Positions 57,388-64,000 of a DNA stretch of 64,000 nt are shown piece after piece. Source of the DNA: Chara braunii (Eukaryota > Streptophyta > Charophyceae > Charales > Characeae). How positions within the stretch are numbered: the first letter of the stretch is position 1; every line of letters starts with the position of its first letter. The translations under genes and the position numbers were made by a program. The DNA lies in assembly GCA_003427395.1 (NCBI GenBank), contig BFEA01000907.1:219572-283571 (forward strand). Reading direction: 5' to 3'. The notes under the pieces were generated by a model that was not told the DNA's origin, did not search any database, and saw nothing but the letters and a program-made list of their open reading frames with translations.

Positions 57388-59689
57388 TGTCGAGCGCATC
57401 GGTCCGGCACCGCACAATGCAGCGCGGGACCCTCCTGGTCGCGTCACCGAGGAGTTAGTTTGAATCCTCGTCGCGAATATCCATGGGGCTTCCGCAAGAT
57501 GCTCCGGCCAAGTGCGCCAGCCATACCTCTCGAGAGCTCCTACGACAGGATAGGGCCTACGCGAGGCACGACTTACCTCCACCTTACGGGAGGTGTCACC
57601 TCCCTTCGGTGGGCATATCCCCGCCGAGCTACCAGTCCACAGTACGAAAGCTGATCAGCTGCAGTCGCAGAGGTGGACCAGCCGAGGACGTTTCTCGTTC
57701 GCTGTAGCATAGGGGTACACGCGGTATTACACCTCTATCGGACCCGTACGCGAACCGACATCTTGGGGGGATGAAGTCCCAAGCGCAATTCGTCGTCGGT
57801 CGACTAGGACGCATCCCACTCACCACCCGCACACTACTCTAACACATACAAAACACACACACACACACACGCACCTACACATGTACGGAACTACATTAGA
57901 CGAACAACGCGACAACACTCCTAGTCCCTTAGTAGCAGTCCCATAACTCTCCGACGGGGAACTCGGATAGGCGCCGCGTGCGAGACTTGGTATAAACCCG
58001 CGCGGACGCAGGGCCAACTCATATCGACCCGTAATGAAAGCATACGCAAGCGGTCACAATGATGGCGTACTATGTGGTACTCATACCCTTGCGGTCCTCG
58101 TTAATCTCGAGGGTTGCGTTTGACACTCAAGTGTCGGCTGACACACGCCTTGAGGGTTAATCTCTCGACGTTGGACAACCACCAAGTGCGGTTGAAAACC
58201 ACACCCTCTTCTGCACCCTGCGGAGAGTGGGTGGTACACAGGTTCATACTTGTGGTGGCAACCATCTCTCATCGCCCTGGAGACCAGCTCCATCATCTAG
58301 GGCCTGGAAAGCAGTCAAGGGGTTTGACTTTGACAACTGCCATGGACTACAACGTCCAACCATAATAACTCTAAAAGGCAAAACTAGGCCGAAGACTCCC
58401 TATCCCGAAATCACTACCTTGGATAACCTTTTCGTTTGGCACTAATCGAGCTATACTGATTTTGAAACACTCATGCATATGTACGAATCCCTTGATCCCA
58501 TAACTCCATACGCTAGGACAACGAAACGTCACACGCAAGACTTTGGTATAAAGTTGCGCGGTTGCAAACCTTTCCCACATCAACTGGCGATGCTAGCCAT
58601 AAGCGGTAATCGCAGTTCCGGCCCCTCGATATTGAATGGCTGAAGGAATATATCGTGTGGGGGGGTTACCCTTCACGATATTCAACGGCTGAAGGACATG
58701 TCGTTCAGCACTCGCGACATTTTTGCCCTCAAGGTTGGATGTCTCAACGGGCAGGGCAAATAGGCTCGGCGCGAGGGAAGGTTCTTTCCATGTAGAGTCT
58801 AGGGCTTGGGATGTCCTGGACAAGGAACTCGAATCCAGGCCCAGGACTAACGTCCGACTAAGAAATCCTCAAGGAGCATACAACGATACGAAGGGGGTTT
58901 TCTTTTTTCTCTCGGCCCCAATCCCGATTTTTACCCTTAGGCGAGGACTGCTTAGGCCAGACGAACACTTAATATAAATACACATATATATAGGGGGTAA
59001 GTATGTGACGATCACTCCTCACAATCACAGTGGGACTCCTCACAACCATATGTATACGAGTGATCGCAGACAGTCAAATCCAAAATCTGAATCACAGAAC
59101 ATACCTGCAATCACATCAAAGAGTCAAACAAGAGCCCATGCACTACACGGAGTCAACCCCAACCACTCTCTATACTCATACCCCTCGCTTTAGTCACGCA
59201 AGCCCCAGCCTCCTGTTCAACCAACGGTAATTAAAAACTCAGTACCTCTGTTAAATGACCATTCAATGAAAGTCCGAGTGAAACCTTAACAAAACAATAA
59301 AATCACCAGGGCTAAAGCCTTTTAGGTTGAGTATTGAGGGTGACTTGGAATTGAGTCGTAAACCGACGAATCGACAACCAACCTGTTATCAATGATAACA
59401 GAAGGTGATTCTCAAGGGATCAAGGTCAATCTAGTCCGAATCCTGAATCAAATCAATCAAGCTGGCCTGTAACACAAGACAGGTCAACGCCCAAGACGAA
59501 CCCTATGAGTCTTATGGGGAATAATCTTCATATCATGGTCTTAGTCCAATCATCCTATTTAACTAGGCCTAAGTCTACCTCTAAGCAAGTACCAGAGGAA
59601 AAGGTAGACCTTTGGCATAACCTCCTCTATACAGAGTGGATTGCCAAAACTGCCACATCTCAAAATATAATCGAACTTCTCTAAATTAA

Positions 59690-59990
59690 GAAAATTTTGG
59701 CGGCGCTTCCCATAGGAAAAATGCCTTTTCAAAATTTATACAAGTCCAAACATAAAAACAAAAATAGTTTTCGACTGCCCAAAGTCAAATTTTGTCCAAC
59801 TCCCTGAATTAACAAAAATTTAGGCAGCACTCCCTTTAGGAAAGGGGACTTCCCAGATTTTTACTAAGCCATGTATGAGATTCAGACAAGTTGAACTTTG
59901 GAAAGCCAAAATTTTGCTAACTCCTTGGATTTGCAAAAATTTCGGCAGCGCTTCCCGTAGGAAAATTAATTACCAAAATTTATTCAAGCC
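59690..59990 (-). repeat. Three-unit long stem-loop array, third LTR
   Basis: Units at about 59693 (TTTTGGCGGCGCTTCCCATA), 59815 (TTTAGGCAGCACTCCC) and 59937 (TTTCGGCAGCGCTTCCCGTA). Two fewer than in the E2 LTRs, but the same alternation. Confidence 0.65.
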
Positions 59991-60269
59991 CAAGTATAGA
60001 AAATGATCTCAGAAAAAACAAAACTTTGATCTAAGTAGAAAAACTATCCCGGAAAATGCAGGAATTGAATCTAACTCTTATCGCTCTAGCACGTGGCGAG
60101 TCACTAAAGCGACTACCTATTAAACTGAAACTCAGACTAGGTAGTAATCTCACTCAGCCACATGCAAGCTAAACCACAAGGGTAAGTACTCTCACCAACC
60201 CCAATTGCCTTTGGCAAACAATAGTTCATAGTCCCTCAATGATTTAACCCATTATACCCTGCTTACATA

Positions 60270-61100
60270 GGGCATTGAGTTTGACCATTCGTCTTAGAAA
60301 CAACGCCAACTCTTTGCCTTAGTTGTACACGAACAGGTTGCACAACTACTTCTCTCTTCTTTGGGTATATGACTAAGTCATTCGTCTTAGAAACAATGTC
60401 TAGTCGCCCTCAACTGTTTAAATAGCCAAGTTATATATATATGTCTTTAAACTTAATCTTCGAAAGTAACCGTAGGGCTGAGTCATTCGTCTTAGAAACA
60501 ATACTCAGCCTATCCCAATTACCTTCAATTATAATTTCTTAGTTATACTCTCTTCATTTGTGATAAGGCTATAGTCAGACCATTCGTCTTAGAAACAATG
60601 TCTGCCTAGCCTTGTTCTTATATATATATATATATATAATTTTATTCCTTTATTCTCATTATAGTCCTGTGGCCTCAGACTTAGACCATTCATCTTAAAA
60701 ACAATTTTTAGTCCTTTGGCCTGAACCTCCCCAGGCCTCAGAATAAAACAATAAAAAAGAGTTGAGTCATTCGTCTTAGAAACAATGCTCCACCCCTTTT
60801 TCTCAGCACAAAAAAAAGCAAAGTACCCTAGGTCAGAACCAAGAGACTCTTTAGAAACCACCCAAAATAAACAGCAGTCAGACCATTCATCTTAGAAACA
60901 ATGTCTGGTCCCCAAACTCAAGCAATCAATACCCCTCAAAATAAGTACCTAGGCCATTTATCTTAGAAACAATGTCAGACACAATTAAATAAACACATCG
61001 CCCAAGCCATTCGTCTTTGAAACAATGCTTGGCCCTTCAGAAAATAGAACAAAACACAACAGTTAGGTCATTCATCTTAGAAACAATGCCTGACCCTATA
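60270..61100 (-). repeat. Tandem stem-loops with core CATTCGTCTTAGAAACAATG, third LTR
   Basis: About eleven units. The core is close to constant; the arms change in pairs: GACTA (60371-60375) with TAGTC (60401-60405); GCTGAGT (60477-60483) with ACTCAGC (60503-60509); GCCCAAGC (61000-61007) with GCTTGGC (61027-61033); GTTAGG (61062-61067) with CCTGAC (61089-61094). The matching place in the E2 LTRs has mostly the other core (CCTAAACTTATAGAAC). Confidence 0.78.
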
Positions 61101-61649
61101 AGACCCGTTCAAACGCAAGCAAAACTGTCTTCCTCCCAACGTGCCCCCTGATGCAATCCCTTGTGACAATATGCTTTCAGACAAATAAGAAACTGAAACT
61201 GCCATTACAGATACATTTCTTTACTTAGTCTGATTCGTGTTATGAAAGTCAAACCAAAGTCGAAGTAGGGGTGCATGCAATACACTTAGTCAAACATAGA
61301 AAGATGTACAGGTAAGGGTTATAACTGGGTTCATAGAGGGAAAGCAAATGGTTACCTTTCAGTTCCCTGCCTCTAGAACTCCTTCTGAGTTTCGACAGAG
61401 CTCCCGCAATCGGTGGGGTGAATCTCCCACAGAGACATTCCCGCGAATTACGGGTTGCAATCCCGCCTGCCGCCTTCCTCACAGAACCAATGGACTAGAC
61501 TTAGAGTAAGAAGGGCAGAAGAAAAATCATTAAGTCTCTCAGATGCAAGAGGGGTGCACTCAGACTCGCGAGAAAGGGCCTTGGAGTCTTCTTTCGCTTG
61601 AGGGCCCCGCAATGGTGGCCAAGTGTAACAGCTTGGTCAACCTTCAGTT

Positions 61650-64000
61650 AGACTGTTGACGCCAACCCCCTGATGACTTCTCAGTTCGCCGCAGCACCTC
61701 CCTGGCAGTTCAGCCTCACCCTCTATATCACACCTTCGTTCCCAGCAACAGCAGCACTAATCACTCCCGGCGGCAGCAACCGTAGCATATGCCTGTGCCA
61801 ACCCTGTCGATCGTCGGTCAATCTGTTGTCAAACTGTCGAGCCCAGCTCACTTGACGAGTTTCCAAACTGCGGTAACAACCCCCCTTGCCCCACTTCTCC
61901 AGGCTGCAACCTGAGCACAACACTAAGTGCTTACAGAAAAAAACCTAGAGTACTCAGTGAAATGGTACAGCAAGGCCGTATGCACTGCAACTGTCTCTGC
62001 AACAGGGTACAACGCATTCAGCAATACGTCGTTGTTTTACAAATCCCCGCATTTAGTAACCATTACAACAAATGTTCCAAATAATAGCACAGGTGAAGCA
62101 TCCTACATCCTGCACAAATAGCAGAGCAACACCGGATATCTCAACCGGGAGCTCAATGCAGAGAACTGAGAGAGGTCCCTTGAAGACACAATGTCGGTGG
62201 TAGCCTCTCTTGCAGTCCATACTACACCTCCACTTCCCAATACGGATCCGCAGTCCCACTGTTCAAAGCGGCTATCATACTTAGAACAGTGCGATAGCCG
62301 CAACAACCTCAACAACGCTATAGCAGACTCGCATTCAAAAAACAGTAAGTCACACAGTCATGGAGCAGTGTTATGCTATAACACAGTGGCAAGTAGGATC
62401 AGCTACAACCTGTAGCAGTTTGTGCGCATAGTTAGGAAAACAGGCCCAGCTACAGTAAATACAACTAATACACAGTAATCCATACGGGCGCCAACTAGCA
62501 CAACAACCCACAGTGAGCATGATACTGCTGCAACGGAAGACACTTGGCAAAGTCGTCATCCAATCGGTGAGTACTAGCAACCCTGCGGACTGATGGAGGC
62601 GCAACCCGCTCAATATCCACGCGGCTTACCCACCAGTGGGAACGGTACTACCCTGCCCGCAATGTTCTGAGTACAAAAAAACGTAGCACTCCCCGTGACT
62701 AATTATACCGCCCAATTTCTCCCTCAACCTCCGCTCTCACACCTTCGACCAGGAAACAACCATAATCCCCGAGCATGCCACTCTAGAGATAACATATCCC
62801 TTATTTGATTCGGTGTACGACAGTCATACGCAGCGACATACGGCGATAAGCTCAGTCACACCAACAAAAAGACAAATAGTCTACAACAAGTACAGCAGGA
62901 CAACAACTGTCGTAGTAGCAGTACAGTCGACGCAGCCCACGGCCCACATAGCAGCAGCCCAGTACCGAATATCACAATAAGCCGGGACACACAATAACCC
63001 ATAGCGGATAGAACAGTCACAACAGTAGACATCAGCAGCTGGCACGGCCGTAGCTGCTTCAGCAAACGGTAGCTTGCTCAGTCATATCAGCAACAACCTT
63101 GTGCGCCGGTGGCCCGCCAACATTAGCCCAGTAAACCGTACTTTGGCACCCTGGCAGCTCCGCAACTGCAAATCTCTACTAGCTGGCTGCCCGGGCTGCA
63201 GGTGACTCTCCCTCCGAGGCTAGTCCCAACGGCCTGGACAGAGCATGCCCCACAATCCAACTTAGCCCCACCGTATCCGCCCACTTGACGGTCTGCAAGC
63301 AATGCGCCCGCCTGCTTCACTCTCTATGGGAGGCCGACCAGGTACACGTCTCTCCTCCCATCCACATGGGGCCAAACCAGTCGAGCAGCCTACCGCTGCA
63401 TACTGACGGGCGGAGCTCTCCGCCAGACCATTCAGGCTCCTTCACTCCCCTTAGTGCCTGCACAGGGGGAACATCTACCCTTTCGCCTTACTCCGCTTCT
63501 ACGAGCAGAATCAGAGTGAATCTTCGACTAGTTCATGGAAACGTACGACGTTGTCCAGTCGCCCATATAGAGAGAGAGAGGGAGGACACTCCCCTCAGCA
63601 AGATGAACAGTGCATCGTCGAGCAGGTAAGTCTTCGACCCTGCACCCGTTCTTAGCTTCTTCATTTGCTTGGGAGAGTAACCTCAGAATGAATCTACTGC
63701 TAAAACCCGGTGAAATACAACACCGCCTTATTAACTCCTCCCCGGGGCGCAGCCTCATCTACTTATAACACAAGTACCACCACCTTTCTGCAAATCCTGA
63801 CCGCATCATCGGATTCGCAATATGTTGAAACCTTCAAGACGCACCTTCCCTCACTCGCCTCCGCCAATAACAGAATGAGACTTCGCATTTTTGTGTGCGG
63901 CCATACCCATCTCTCGACACTTATCGCGCACGACGTTTTCTACATAACTCCTCATCTATTAACTTTTCACTAAAGGTAACACCATATCTAGGTTCGCCCA
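61650..64000 (-). other. Distal part of the third LTR, no gene
   Basis: Diverged counterpart of about 12080-13900. Islands of similarity remain: CTCCGCTTCTACGAGCAGA near 63490, AGAGAGAG near 63570 and GTAAGTCTTCGACCC near 63627. Short ORFs on both strands have no recognisable domain. Confidence 0.5.

Larger units (their letters stand above)
57388..64000 (-). repeat. Third E2-type LTR, truncated by the window end
   Basis: Starts in plus coordinates TGTCGAGCGCATCGGTCCGG, the same LTR end as 8312 and 27463, and follows those LTRs for more than 6.6 kb: end block with hairpin and GTAAGT (57535-57576), (CA)n at 57850, the reading-frame-like block 59005-59193, long stem-loops 59690-59990, short stem-loops 60270-61100, the segment missing from 8312-15544 (61290-61650), and a splice-donor-like GGTAAGTCTTC near 63625. 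More divergent than the E2 pair, so from another insertion or subfamily. In element sense this is the 3' part of an LTR. Confidence 0.82.

Noticed and set aside
61660-61700. Possible hammerhead ribozyme core (CTGATGA near 61670)
   Set aside because: No GAAA segment and no closing stems in the required order.

Overview
This window looks like repeat-dense nuclear DNA from a large plant-lineage genome. I see no bacterial operons, rRNA or tRNA genes, and no convincing single-copy host gene. Almost everything recognisable is a retroelement or a tandem repeat. The Gag protein style and a tRNA-Asp primer-binding site suggest a streptophyte alga, possibly Chara. That is an inference from memory and was not tested. 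The assembly has one N at 3322 and a 59-N gap at 51382-51440 inside a (TG)n run.

Layout. 1-5590: a Ty3/gypsy element (E1) on the minus strand, with gag, zinc knuckle, a degenerate protease, RT and RNase H, cut by the window start; its initiator-Met-type primer site is at 5575-5586. 7165-8311 and 35065-39415: two halves of one older retroelement on the plus strand, whose RT resembles Penelope-like elements. Between them, 8312-35060, sits a 26.7-kb Ty3/gypsy element (E2) on the minus strand with giant LTRs: 3' LTR 8312-15544 (7.2 kb) and 5' LTR 27463-35060 (7.6 kb). Three signs support this: a GCGG target duplication on both sides, a tRNA-Asp primer site two bases inside the 5' LTR, and a host reading frame that stays open across the insertion. 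E2 carries gag-pro-RT-RNaseH-IN plus a second gag-like ORF with its own zinc knuckle after integrase.

39420-47790: AT-rich and microsatellite-rich DNA holding a decayed third gypsy element (E3, minus strand). E3 is interrupted by a 269-bp foldback element, and the area has recurring hairpins next to T-rich tails. 47796-57062: a divergent relative of the E2 LTR in the opposite orientation, containing a 289-bp MITE with an 8-bp target duplication and two satellite-like arrays. 57388-64000: another E2-type LTR relative, cut by the window end.

The most unusual signal lies inside these giant LTRs. They contain tandem stem-loops in which the loop is nearly constant while the two stem arms change together from unit to unit. 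The E2 LTRs and the 57388 copy have amplified different loop cores at the matching position. I found no published description that I can name.
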